Assembly: GCA_964023275.1 (NCBI GenBank) | Contig: OZ029917.1 | Coordinates: 31,076,005-31,140,004, forward strand | Direction of reading: 5' to 3' | Source: Norana najaformis | Taxonomy: Eukaryota > Annelida > Clitellata > Crassiclitellata > Hormogastridae | Length of the DNA: 64,000 nucleotides | In this document: piece after piece, positions 21,714 to 33,300 of the stretch | How positions within the stretch are numbered: the first letter of the stretch is position 1 | Layout of the letters: every line of letters begins with the position of its first letter | The notes under the pieces: generated by a model | Told to the model about the DNA's origin: nothing | Databases searched by the model: none | Seen by the model: the letters and a program-made list of their open reading frames with translations, nothing else | Position numbers and translations under genes: made by a program

Positions 21714-23042
21714 ATGGACGACAGATGGACGTTAGATGGCGCTGCACCGGAAATGTCAGTCACGGTCGGTGATAGGATGCTTTCTCTGGCCATTGATCAT
21801 CCTAAATCCGGGAATGACTCGTGCCTCGTTGGGGCTGCATCGTTGCAAGAACTGTACGCTATCTATCGACCGTCGATAGTTTTCATCGACCGTTACGTCA
21901 CTGTCGTCTGGTACGTGGTCGGTTTCCCTGGCAACCTGCTGGCACTGATCGTCTGGATCCAGCCAGGCATGAGGCATTCGTCCGGCTGCTACCTGGCTGC
22001 CTTGGCTGCCGCCGACTTCCTCTTCCTTCTGCTCCAGCTCTGCTTCGAACTCCAGTCGGCCTGGAACGTGACGACGTTGAAGGTGCCTGTGCTATGCGAG
22101 GTCTTTCCAGTCTTCTTCCTGGCTACACAGTACATAGGGCCACTCCTCGTCCTCGGCTTCACGATCGAGCGCTACATCTCCGTCTGCCATCCGTTCCAGC
22201 GGGAGCAATACTGCAACACCCGTCGGGCGCTGACGGTCATTGCGTCGCTGGTCATCGTCTGCCTGACTCTGCACGCCGTCCAGGCCTACTTTTGGACCTA
22301 CGACCCAAAGACGGACGACTGCTCCGTCCGACCGGAAGTGACCGTCAACGACGCCGGGTCCGTCTGGTCGATCTGGTCCTGGGTCACGGAGCTGTTGGTC
22401 TTCGGCCTTGTCCCTCTGACGATCCTCGTTCTCAACCTCCTCGTCATCGCTGAGACGCAGAAGCTGTCGGCCAACGAGATGCGCATGCTTCGCCTTCATC
22501 CGATCAAGTCCAAGTGCAGCCCAACGAGGGCGGCTTCCGGTCCATCGGCAACGACCCTCATGCTACTAGCAGTCTCCTTCTACTTGATCGCCACCACTCT
22601 GCCGGCAACCATCTCCTATGCCATCTACTTCAGCTTCCCCACCGGAAACATGACTCTGACGGAAACGGGAGGCGTGGCCGACGACGTCACGTGGCAGCGC
22701 CACTTCACCTATTGGATGGCGAGAACCATAGTGCAGGAAGTGTGCATGTCGCACTACGCCGGAAACTTCTACATCTATTTGTTGACGGGGGCGATGTTTC
22801 GAGCGGAACTGCGGCGGATCTTCTGGAGGTTAGGACTGGCGAGTGGACTGAGGAAGCGAGGAGGAGGCGGAGGAGGCGGAGGAGGCGGAGGAGGCAGAGG
22901 AGGAGGCGGAGGAGTGGGAAGGAGACATAGGACGCTGGGAAAAGTGGACAAATTAGAGGACAGGTGGAAAAATGGCTGCGGTCACGTGTTCTCCCAAAAC
23001 GATCTAACTGATAATACTTGCTTAGGAATGGTACTTGCGTAG
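21714..23042 (+). CDS. rhodopsin-class G-protein-coupled receptor, intronless
   Basis: The 442-residue single-exon protein should sit in the plasma membrane and couple an extracellular ligand to G proteins. TM1 has the conserved Asn (GN, residues 73-74). TM2 has LAALAAADFLF with Asp101. Cys128 at the top of TM3 pairs with Cys203 in loop 2. The TM3 end is ERY (152-154), TM6 is about 281-303 with Pro297, and TM7 has NFYIYLLTG (351-359) in place of NPxxY, followed by FRAELRRIF. NF/NxxxY with FR.E is typical of invertebrate neuropeptide receptors of the FMRFamide type, so a peptide ligand is inferred. N-glycosylation sites are at N34, N118 and N312. The tail holds a Gly-rich run (383-400) and ends in a minisatellite. 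The first ATG was chosen; the next in frame is residue 14. Coding DNA is much GC-richer than its surroundings. Confidence 0.9.
   Translation: MDDRWTLDGAAPEMSVTVGDRMLSLAIDHPKSGNDSCLVGAASLQELYAIYRPSIVFIDRYVTVVWYVVGFPGNLLALIVWIQPGMRHSSGCYLAALAAADFLFLLLQLCFELQSAWNVTTLKVPVLCEVFPVFFLATQYIGPLLVLGFTIERYISVCHPFQREQYCNTRRALTVIASLVIVCLTLHAVQAYFWTYDPKTDDCSVRPEVTVNDAGSVWSIWSWVTELLVFGLVPLTILVLNLLVIAETQKLSANEMRMLRLHPIKSKCSPTRAASGPSATTLMLLAVSFYLIATTLPATISYAIYFSFPTGNMTLTETGGVADDVTWQRHFTYWMARTIVQEVCMSHYAGNFYIYLLTGAMFRAELRRIFWRLGLASGLRKRGGGGGGGGGGGGRGGGGGVGRRHRTLGKVDKLEDRWKNGCGHVFSQNDLTDNTCLGMVLA
22858..22920 (+). repeat. (GGAGGC)n tract encoding poly-Gly in GPCR tail
   Basis: GGA/GGC codons with one AGA encode an uninterrupted run of Gly, one Arg and more Gly. 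Slippage at this tract would change the length of the cytoplasmic tail without breaking the seven-helix core. Confidence 0.9.
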
Positions 23043-23151
23043 GAATGGTACTTGAGCAGGAATGGTACTTGAGTAGAAATGGTACTTTAGTGGGAATGTT
23101 ACTTGAGTAGGAATGGTACTTGAGTAGGAATGGTACTTGAGTAGGAATGGC
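23024..23151. repeat. 17-bp minisatellite overlapping GPCR stop codon
   Basis: About 7.5 units of AGGAATGGTACTTGAGT occur with a few substitutions. Unit 1 (23024-23040) encodes the end of the receptor, and the TAG stop at 23040-23042 spans the junction of units 1 and 2. Confidence 0.9.
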
Positions 23152-23526
23152 ATCATCACCTGTTTCATTCAGAATTCTGAATCGAAATAGAAGTAACAAG
23201 GGAGTTGCACAACTGCACGCTCGTTTGCTTGATTTGCAAAAGATGTTTGGAGTTCGATGGCCTTTGTTCATGTGTGCATGCTGTTGGACATCACTTGGAG
23301 CCTTTCTGACATATACGAAAGCACTGATCTAAGACATCCTGTATCAACGTGGCTGCTGATGTTTCGCAGTCGACTGATGCTCTGGACAGGGACTGTCGGA
23401 TATGGCCACGCCTACAAGCGCACGCTTACACGAATCTACTCACTGAAAATCCTCTCCATGGTTGGTTTGCGCGATTGCGTTCGCAGACTACGGCAGTAGT
23501 CCAAAATAATTGTTGGCGCATGTCCT

Positions 23527-23596
23527 GGGACCGACCGACCGACCGACCGACCGACCGACCGACCGACCGACCGACCGACCGACCGACCGACCGAAA
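23527..23596. repeat. (GACC)n microsatellite
   Basis: Pure GACC/CGAC tetranucleotide run of about 17 units. The PTDRPTDR and GRSVGRSV frames are artefacts. Confidence 0.95.
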
Positions 23597-23994
23597 TCCT
23601 TTAAGAGTAGGCAGAACGAACCCACAGCGTCCGTTTTGGCTGTTAGAAGAGCCCCTTCATACTGCGAAGCCAACCACCGTCAAAATGCGTCGAAATTCGC
23701 AGGGAATCCTAGGAAAACGCTCTAAATGCAAACTGTGAACATAAAGTAGCGAAATGAGCGCCAGATGGACGAACGACGCCACCAAACGACAGCTGCTCAG
23801 ACACACAGACGACCAGACAGACGGTCGAATATATGCAACAACCGGCCGGCGATTATTCACACGTTTATTACTGGCTTAGAATAATTGGACGACTAAGTCA
23901 GCGTTAGTTGGGAAGAACTCTAGACAATCAACATTGAATCTCTAGTTATGACTTCGCCTTTTGGATTTCCAGTGCAATTATCATGTCATTAATA

Positions 23995-24110
23995 ACAACA
24001 ACAACAGTAACAATAATAATGATAATATCATCATCATTATCATCATCATCATCATAACTATTATTGGTATTCTTATTGTTGTTGTTGATTTTATTAATGA
24101 CACGTGGAAA
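23995..24110. repeat. AT-rich ATA/ATC/TTG triplet tract
   Basis: Imperfect ACA, ATA, ATC and TTG triplets fill the segment and give low-complexity frames on both strands. Confidence 0.7.
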
Positions 24111-24234
24111 ACGATGCAAAAGCAGGAATACCAAAATGGTAGACAAAGGGATCACGGAACACTTCCAGACGAAAGCGGAAGTACGACATCTTATCACCAT
24201 ACCTGTTTAACCTAGCAACAGAAGCTGTAATTAC

Positions 24235-24690
24235 ACTAATCTAATGTAATGACTTCTATAGCGCCGTTATCATAATGCCTAAGGCTTCAATTAATGGTCG
24301 CTTCAAGTGAAATCATAATCAAAGTCTTCATCCATTGGAGAAGCCAGGTTGAATTCTGATAGGTCAGCGAAACCAGAAGTTAGGCTACGGTGGGTGAGCA
24401 AGTTGAAGAAATGAGTCTGAAATTTAGGCCTGACTGACATTAAAGAATTGACTGAGCTAACAGAACTGGGCAGCGACCGACTACCGACTGCAGCACACAG
24501 CATACAAGAAAACCGAACACAGTCCTCCCGGTATGAGGTACATGAAGAGTGACAGCGTCCATTTATCGAGTGCAATATTTGTTCGTATGACGGGTGTGCA
24601 TTTAAAGGCGGTACTCGGTGAACTATAGGAGAGATTTTACACTGAATTCTTTGCTCAGTGGGCAACCAGTGCAACGATTGCAATATTGGC
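24235..24690 (-). mobile_element. CR1/L2-type LINE 3' end
   Basis: The minus strand reads QSLHWLPTEQRIQCKISPIV, RHRVPPLNAHPSYEQIL-like text, then a degraded AVGSRSLPSSVSSVNSL and KFQTHFFNLL, i.e. the LHWLP.EQRI.YKI and LP..F.L. motifs of a CR1/L2-type C-terminus. The tail contains a TAACGGCGCTATAGAAGTCATT-like sequence near 24250. It is a different subfamily from the copies at 16 and 54 kb. Confidence 0.75.
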
Positions 24691-24699
24691 TAATATGTT

Positions 24700-27495
24700 G
24701 ATGTTGATATTTATGAGTTTTGTTGCTGCTTTGGCCAAAGAGTTTTGAACCAATTGTAGGTTGTGCAAATCTCTCTTAGTGCGAAATCGTGAATAATCTT
24801 CAATTTACTGTCGATTCTCACTGGCCTCTTCACTAGAAGCGGAATTGAACTACAAAAATATTATAATATTTGCTACTATATATTGTTATTGTTACTGGCC
24901 TGCGACGTACTTAAACGTTTTAGTATGTACTTAGCAAGAGCTTCCTGCGTTTTTTGATCTACCTCTCACGTTGTACACCAACTTCTTTTCAGCATATTTG
25001 GCCTTTTAAACGAACCTTTGTTTTCGCTTTAAGAGTGCTAAATAAGGGCAAAGAGTTAAGAGAATAGGTGTCTGACCACATTTACGATAATGTTCAGCAC
25101 TGTTGTGACGAATTGATGTGGAATGATGTATAGATGTAGACTGATTACAATGACTGTGATCATAGTCATTTTGTTAAGTGACCTAAGTGACTTTAAAAAT
25201 TAATATGCAATCTACTGTGTAGTTTACGCTGCACAACAGTTAATTCATATAACACCAGAAATAACAGTAGATCAACGAAGTCTGATGAGAGTCCACCGTT
25301 CTTATGTTAGAAGAGCTTTTGATGGTAATCTTTTAAGGTCAGTAACTAGTGGCGTCTTGATTCATTCCTAATATAATCGAACATCAGCAGACCATAAGTT
25401 GGAGGAATATGAGTAAGCTATTTGGATTCATTCTAGGTACTAACGTAGAATGAACTCAGTTTCCTTATTCTAAAATACTCTACTGCCGTAATCTAAAATC
25501 ACTGACTCTAATGCTAACCTGAGCGGTCTAGAAGAGATCACTTCATTTAGATTCAACAGCAAATCCGAAAGTCTGAGTTTGCGCTGTTTGTCTTTTTTTA
25601 GATAGAACTACACGTCTGCGTAACTTGTAAGAATGACGCACACAAGCCGTATAGAGTTCCTAGAAATTCTTTTGCACCAGAGCTCAGGCACGTTTGTTGT
25701 ACGCCTGGCAATCTTGGCAACTAAGTCTTGATTACAGACTTCATACTTATTGATTCATGTCTTGTCGAGGAGGCCTAAGTTGTCACCGACAAACATAAAA
25801 CCTAGAAACGTTTGAAGTGTGATATACATCGCAATGATTAGAACTCTCCATAGGGACAAAATTTTAGATCTATGAAGCACTATATTATAATCCTCAAAGC
25901 ATTAACACTGGAGGAGAAAATGAAACAGAATCCACATAAGACAAAGGTCAAAGGTAACGGAAACTCACTTGTTCACCCTCTTCTATAAAACGCATCAGAA
26001 GTATGATTTCGAGGTCAAAGAATCCTTCGGATGAGGCACACACACGAGACCATATCAGTTAAACAACATGGTACACTTAGGTCCCAATAAAAGGCTTAAA
26101 ATGAGAAGCGAGCAAAACATTTTCGTGTAATTCACTATTTTGCACATCTAACAGTGGAAGCTACTGCGTGCAGCACTCTTGAGTTTGAGGTTATGAGCCA
26201 AATTTGGAGCCTTTAGCCCCGTAGTGCGATGTTGACACCACCAATGGTTGCCAGAGTTAGAATTATCAAAATATATGCTTCCAGATAGCTTTAATGAAGT
26301 AAGATCTGTCTGGTATTATAGAGCTTAGTTACATGTACCGAATTCAAAAACACAGCATATATCGTCAGACACCGCTATGATAAGACACGTTTCAAACGCT
26401 TTTGTCGGGCGTAATATTTATAGCTTATTCGTCTGTTTTTAGGTGCTGGATATTTTATGCTTCTTGGCATGCAATCAAATTAGTTTAAGGCCCGAGTTCA
26501 AATTTCTAGTAAATATTGTCAGGCCCGATTCCAAATTTCTGGTGAATATTTATTCACCTGTCCCTCAAATTCAGGTTTATCACCCATTTGTGCAATTAGA
26601 GTTTTAAATAGGCCTAAATAATTAAATAAATGCGAAATCAAAAGTGAGAATGATATTTAGAAGCACAGAAGATATTGCAATAGAATCATTGGAAGAATAA
26701 TGACGTGATATATTTTGTGAAAAATATAATTGAAGACAGATTTAAAGCATCTTTTTAGAAGTAACCTGAGACAAATGCACAAGGCACGATCATTTGAATT
26801 ATGGTAATTACTTTGTTAATGATTTCGCGCTGGAAATTATATGCGAATTATAATGCTAAGGAACGAAGTGTTTGTGCTGTTATATTCTTGTTTTCTTTAT
26901 CAACGAATAAGTTCAAATTGTTTTAACTACTAGAAAGGGCAAACTCAATTACGTTACAACCGGCAGCTAATTTAATAGGCGTCGAATCTGCTTTGCAATT
27001 CTCATAGTAGGTCTACGCGCTGTGGCGAGAATAACTAAAAGTTTGCTTGAACCTTCAAATAAATTTGTTCAGCGATTTTGAGTTATTTAGGAACAGCAAT
27101 GAAAAACTAGAGCAAGGACTGTGAACTATTAATTAATTATTATTTGGTAAGATTCATTCTTTTGTATATGTAAAATGGTATGCCTATGCTTGAGAGGACA
27201 CGTTAAGGAGTGGTGATCATTGGTCTGACGTCAGCCTTGGTTCATGACCAAAGTTGTTTTTCTGACTCATCTGTTTAGTGACTATAGAAATAAGACAGAC
27301 TTGTGTGTGTATTGCAGCACAGAGCGTTTTTACAGCATTGTGTTTAGACTCAGGACAATAGGACAGTAACAGTTCAGAGTTGTTTGAAGTTGCAAATGAC
27401 GCTGTTTACTGCTGACGATAACAATTTACGGATTTGTGCATGTAGAAGTTTTAATGTTAGCAATAGAAGTAACTGTAGCAAATGAAATATTGTGT
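24700..27495. other. gene-free AT-rich stretch
   Basis: No exon or coding remnant is recognised over about 2.8 kb. The only structure seen is a two-copy direct repeat of about 33 bp at 26489-26549 (AGGCCCGAGTTCAAATTTCT and AGGCCCGATTCCAAATTTCT). Confidence 0.5.
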
Positions 27496-27499
27496 TATT

Positions 27500-27590
27500 A
27501 TTGTATTGTATTGTATTTGATAACTTATATTGCGCTTGTTACAGAACAAATTACTCAGAGGCGTTTCCAGCATAAGAACCCGGGGAAATA
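27500..27590 (-). mobile_element. retroelement 3' tail fragment
   Basis: A core (GATAACTTATATTGCGCTTG, then CTCAGAGGCGTTTCCAGC) next to TATTG repeats matches the sequence at 8005-8065. The adjacent pentanucleotide repeat would be the 3' tail on the minus strand. A related GCGCCACTT and CATCAGAGGCGTTCCCGA stretch lies at 40785-40832. Confidence 0.5.
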
Positions 27591-28119
27591 AAACGTTTAT
27601 TAATATACGAAAGAAATTGAAGAGACTTTGTGTCTTTTCTCGAATAAAAAACCGCTAGAAATCAGGCATATCTAGGATTTAAATCTCTAATCTTGGATTT
27701 AAATCTTGGACTTAAATAAGTTGGCCATAAATGTTAACTTATTAATCGCCCGTTAATTTAAAAGCGATCACCTCCTGATGCCCCGAGCAATAACATAAAG
27801 TAGCAGCATCACAGAAGTTGTTAATCAATACCCGAGATAAATGTTTTTTATCTCTTCCATGATCTCACCGCTGTATGTGTGGTCTGCGTCGTCTCTCGGA
27901 CGAGACAAAATCTTTTTGCTTCTGTAGTACTTACAGGCTCTATGGGAACATTTGGTCACGGTTTAACTGGACCTTTCTGCTGTAAAGATTCTTTACAAAC
28001 TGCTAACAATCACAGCGTGGATTGTTACTCTACAGGTGGATCGGAACGACAGCCAGTGACTCTGGTTGGCATTTCCAAACCATGGATCAAGACATTTAAT
28101 ATTTCAGAACTGCCGGCCT

Positions 28120-28430
28120 TCTTATCTTCGCCAGTAATTCACAATTTAATCGCTCCGATCCATCCCCTCCTCTTCTATAATAACATTACTTCGCCGATTC
28201 ATCAATCGATCTTTAAAATTTGATAATCGTTCAATGTTTCAAGCTGCTCCTCCTTCTTGAAACAAACTCACCATCTGACCCATGATGCTAGTTGACCAGC
28301 TATGCTTCTCTTGCTATTTCTTCCAGCGCCTTAGCAGAACATTTGAAAATCTTATCCAGATTCGACTCTTCCACTTTTCTTACCCTCCTCGTCGCTGCAA
28401 TTCCAAAAAGCTAAAAATGGTTAGGGCAAA
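28120..28430 (+). mobile_element. CR1/L2-type LINE 3' fragment
   Basis: The plus strand contains FDNRSMFQAAPPS followed by a stop and NKLTI, then LSRTFENLIQIRLFHFSYPP, matching the pattern of the LINE C-terminus (AAPPLWNELP, then a basic helix). There is no endonuclease or palm region. It is strongly decayed. Confidence 0.5.
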
Positions 28431-29780
28431 ACTGTTAGAAGCGTAATTTTAGGAACGAACAATCGGCTGAGGTTCAACACAGCCCCCGAAATCCAGCGAC
28501 AAGCCTTTAAACGGCCTTAAATCGACCGATTCAGACAGAATTAGGCACATGCAGACGACCTGATATTTCACGGATGGTGATCCATCCAAGATCTCTCTTG
28601 ACTCAGTGTATTGTTTAATTTTACTAAGCTTACTTAACATCGTATGCTCACCCCTCAAACACACCGTAGCCGTCTGGTTGTTACGTCTATCTGATCTGTG
28701 GATTTTGTCTTATAATTAAGCCTAATCCAGCCTCCATTTCCCATTTCTTTCCATCAAGTTCCGACGACTGCCTTGTTTGCCGCTGAATTATGGCTTTTCA
28801 TTGAACCGCAGCAATAGCAATAGATAGTAAGAAATATAGGCTGTCATCTTTCAGACTGGGTGGAGCAGATTACCCTCATGAAGAAGAGAATCGTTTACAG
28901 GACGTAACAAGGTCCCTTGCCATTGCTGCAGCGTATAGAAGTCACTACCTAGCAACAATATTTTTAGCAATTGTTAGAAACCTCATTTACTCTTGCACAG
29001 ATCTCCTGCTCGTTCTTTCTTTCTCATAAACTGTAACCTAAATAAACTAGAAATCATCAACCGTCGTAGGTCATACCATGTTACCAGGAGTCATGTGGTC
29101 AAATATCCGTCGACAAATAACCTCGGCCCAGAGCTGTGAGGTCTAATGTTGACTTGTAAAAATGATCGATTACTTTACCTTATTACAATTACAGTTCTGT
29201 CTGCTCTATTCTTTCAGCTGGAGCTCTCCAAAATATTTAGCTATTGTCGATTTTGAAGTTAATCGGGTCAGAGGTCAAACTGCGCTCATCTCGGACGTTC
29301 GTTATTCTCCAGATGAGAGTAACGTCGTTGGCGCAGATTCCGTTATCAGTTGCCGAAAATTTCAGATTATAGAGCATCAAAACCCGCATTTCTTTTGCTT
29401 AAGGCTGTGTCGGACTACCCTACTATGCCGTTTATTAATTCTTAAAAACTCTTCCTTCTGTACAAAGATTATTGTAACAATTATTTTATAGCCTGTTTAT
29501 GCATAACTATGTAATATAAGAATCTACTGGACAAATTTAATGGTCCGATGAATAAAGTTTCATATAACTGTTCATAAATATATTCTAGAACATTTACACA
29601 TGAAGCCTATATATATATGTATATAGCCGCAAGAAATGCCAAACAGACTAAGGCTTGTAATAAATGAGCGGACATGAAGATAATCCCAGGTCAGGACGAG
29701 ATGTCACTGAATCGTGGATCATAGATGAATATGCGCAGAAGGCGAGATAACAATTGACAATAATTAGTGTCATAAATATT
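28430..29780. other. gene-free stretch
   Basis: No gene recognised. The 109-codon frame at 29162-29491 has no motif, and its composition looks non-coding. The TTTATT at about 29434 (AATAAA on minus) is a possible but unproven polyadenylation signal for SLC22. Confidence 0.4.
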
Positions 29781-29795
29781 CAGCACCACCATAGT

Positions 29796-29933
29796 CATGC
29801 TGAGCCATGCTGAGCTATGCTGAGCCATGCTGAGCCATGCTGAGCCATGCTGAGCCATGCTGAGCCATGCTGAGCCATGCTGAGCCATGCTGAGCCATGC
29901 TGAGCCATGCTGAGCCATGCATGCTGAGCCATG
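29796..29933. repeat. 10-bp repeat TGAGCCATGC, about 13 copies
   Basis: Near-perfect tandem units lie about 140 bp beyond the SLC22 stop codon, probably in its 3' untranslated region. The AWLSMAQHGS reading frames are artefacts. Confidence 0.95.
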
Positions 29934-30075
29934 TCTTTCATTAATCGACTGATTGACGTGTAGAACTGATTATAGTGTAGAAGCAGCATTCATTGTGTTA
30001 TGGAGTTGTGCTTTTATGTGAGATGATGCCAGATTTCCTTGTAGATGATTATAAATTCAATCTGATGAAAATAGT

Positions 30076-30366
30076 TCAGAGGTCAGGTCTTTCCGAATGC
30101 GAGACTTTGTCGGTTAGCAGGGAGTCATTTGTTGATGGGTCTTCTTCCATCTCATCCTCTGCATCTTCAGTCTTTCTTATGGGACTCTTCTCTTGAACAG
30201 CGGAGGAGGAGTGGCGTGACCTCTTGACCTGGAGACTGTGGACGTCGTCGAGGTTTTGTGGCAGCGGATGACCGGAAGTCTCTGGAAGAACGAGGGTCAG
30301 GAGACCGACTCCGATGGATATGATGCCAAACAGGACGTTTGGTAGCCAGTAGTAGGACGTCTTCAT
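30076..30366 (-). CDS. SLC22 exon 10 (TM12 and C-terminus)
   Basis: Reads MKTSYYWLPNVLFGIISIGV, then LVLPETSGHPLPQNLDDVHS and an acidic, Ser-rich cytoplasmic tail ending RPDL at the TGA at 30076-30078. Acceptor GTCCGTGCAG. Confidence 0.92.
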   Translation of the reverse strand: MKTSYYWLPNVLFGIISIGVGLLTLVLPETSGHPLPQNLDDVHSLQVKRSRHSSSAVQEKSPIRKTEDAEDEMEEDPSTNDSLLTDKVSHSERPDL

Positions 30367-33300
30367 CTGCACGGACAACAGAACAAATAAAAACTCCTCC
30401 CTAAAACTGCATTAGCTACTATCAGATACTTAGGATATGCTAAGCAGCGCTTCAGGGTTGACAGCTTGTCCGTCTGTCCGTCAAGTTCTGCATCGGACTT
30501 CACTGGCCAAGTCAAATAGATCAGTCATACTTTGTAGATAAATAGACTTGTAGGATATATTTTGCCTTCACTAGCACTGAGACTGTTGTAAAGTTGATAT
30601 CTAAATTTCCTAGAGGCCATGATTTTATGTACACATTGAACAAAAGATGGCAATCAATCTAATTACAGAAATAATCTAGAAATTAGTTTTTTTCTTGGCA
30701 TAGCATATGTTTAACTGAGGTTTCGTTATTGTGCAGATTTAAGTCTACAGACTTAACTCTGTAGACTAACGATAGTGAAACTTGTGTTTAACTTCTAACG
30801 TAGTATGACTTTCGTGATCTAATGTCACTAAGAACTAGACAGTAAAGTGACAGCGAAAATGGCTTCTAAACATTCAAACGGAGGTGAAGCTTAAACGATA
30901 AACAGTTGTTCTTTGCAGCAAAAGCAAAGCCACTTGACTTTTCAAGGAAGTGATTCTGATCCTGTGGTCAGATGACATGCAATTTACTTTTAACTTATGC
31001 AGCTATTAGTACAGCATATGCTGCGATGGTGACATATCTGGAAGCGGTTCAACAGAACGAGATCAACAACAGACGGTTGGACATTTTCAGCTAAGATCAG
31101 CGTCGTATCAACATAGCGACCTTATGCTTTGGCGGGATACACCAACTGCAGGTTAAACGCGGAAAAGGAGGAAATTCAGCTGTGATCATTAGGCTAAACG
31201 AGAGACAAAGCAGCATGAAATTTATATCTCTATACGATCGTCAAGGAGGTCTATGCTTTCATGTATTTATTTATTTGTACGTATAGGTCGTCATACAGCG
31301 TAGGCTGTAAAAGGAGCGAAGATGCTTCCAATGCGACCTAGGACCTGGCAAACCCCGCTGCTCGTTCCTCTGAAACAGAAAAAGACCAAAACTTAATAAG
31401 AGAAATGGTGGATCAATATGCAGCATCTGGTGTGATGTTATTTATGGCATTAGACGTTGTCTAATTTAACAATTTGATTAGCTTTACTAAGACAGATGGA
31501 ACCAAAGCCAGACATCGGATGCAACCGCGAGAATACCACTCAGTCTTAGTCTTGCTGTGCATCACTGATGCAAAACTCTGTTCTGTGAGCTTGCGTATGG
31601 ACGTCACAGTTATATACCCCATTACTACATGACAGCTAGATAGCGGATATATATGTGACACTTCCTCATATTTAAGAAGCGCCTGTCGATCTGTGTTGGT
31701 ATTAAACTCGACGCAGGGTTTGACAAGTCTATCGTTCCGTGTTTGGTAATATTCAGCTACAAAACTGGACGAAGTTCCATTGTTCGGTAGGAGGATGAAG
31801 GATCTGAAGGTGGTACATCGGTGGATGGGGACACCCGGTGATTCGTTGGTCGATCGTGCGACGGTGCCAATGATGAGTGGTGCCAATGATTATTGTTTCT
31901 GACCAGGTGACGCTGGAGAATCACCAGCTGATCGTCTGTAACCGGCTCCTTGATGATTGTTGGGTCTTCTGCGGTATGGATGATGTCTCGGAAATATCTT
32001 CTGAGCGTCATAGCATGTTCAGACTTTATGAAATCATATGATCTGATGCTTAGCTGATGCTTCGAGTCAACCAAGCCCCTTATCCGTTCGTTGTTAGAGA
32101 TGAAGATGTAGAGTATATAGAAAATTTATGTCATAGAAATTAGTTTCAGAAATTTAGGTAGTAGCTTAACAGTGTTTACTGTGTACGTTTATGTAGCACA
32201 GTTTCCTCTAGTGATGAGCAGTCTTTGGCGTATCTGGCCAGCAGTTGGCCTTGGGGTCCAGACCCACCGAGTCAAGACCCGCTGAGGAAACGTAAGACGT
32301 TCATTCAGATCGTCCAGCCCTTAAAGGCTTCATGCTTTCGGTACTGGCTTTCCCAGACCTCCGCCCTTTATTCATGTCTACTGTTCTTTTACTCAGTCGA
32401 ACACAAACTATGAGATTTAAGTGTATATTGTCAATTCACAAAACATTTCTATCTTCGACTACTTCAACCTTGACAGTTACCACCATTGTGTCATATCTTA
32501 TTCATATAGACACCGTCTCTCTATATACATCACACCTTAACTAATATGCACACATATACATCACGTGTACGCTTGCACCCTATCCCCTGCACGTCACGCT
32601 TCACTATCTAACAAAATTTTGCTTACAATATTATAAAATGTTATCCTTGTACAAATCACCTTTTGGGTTCAAAGACATCGACAGCAATATAGCTCAACAG
32701 TTTACGGAAACAGCCCAAGCTACTAAAGGAGCTTATACTGGTCAAAGATGAGACCGAGAAGTCACGGCTTAACCAACGTTGAAGGCTAATCTGCTTTTTA
32801 TGTGGGAGGGAGGAACTGCATTGGTTACCTATGCAGAAACGCATTGAGTTTAAGACCGTAATCCTTATAGGTAATTGTTTTGCGGGACAGACTGTGCCCC
32901 TATTATCTCAAGGAGCTATGCATCTCAATCTCGTCAATCTCTGACCTCATATTTCTTTGCTTTGCCGCACAACGTCACAACTGGTAAACACTTGAAAATT
33001 TCTATTCACTCGCGGGATTTTGAGTTATTAGGTCGGGAGCGCCTTTGATTGAATTTCTCCTGAAGTGGCGCTGTATAAATCTGCTATTATAATTTTAATT
33101 GCATTATAGTTATGGTTTGTTTAGATGAATAGACGTGTAAACAGTCGGTGTGCACGGCCTGATTAGTGAACTTTGCCTATTAATGTTCGATGTGGTAGTA
33201 AAGAAGGTCGGCATTGTTTACAAGAGAAAAGCAACACTAAATTCATGATTATACATGTAGCTCTTTTGTGATCATTGTAGGCATAAGTAGGATTAGGCCC

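Noticed and set aside
21756-22930. Antisense and off-frame ORFs of 62-210 codons over the GPCR
   Set aside because: Shadows of GC-rich coding DNA. Only the 442-codon frame shows membrane helices and receptor motifs.
31461-32074. Two overlapping minus-strand frames between SLC22 exons 8 and 9
   Set aside because: They do not fit SLC22 phase or family alignment, and no motif is visible. Exon 9 at 31369-31297 already completes the protein.
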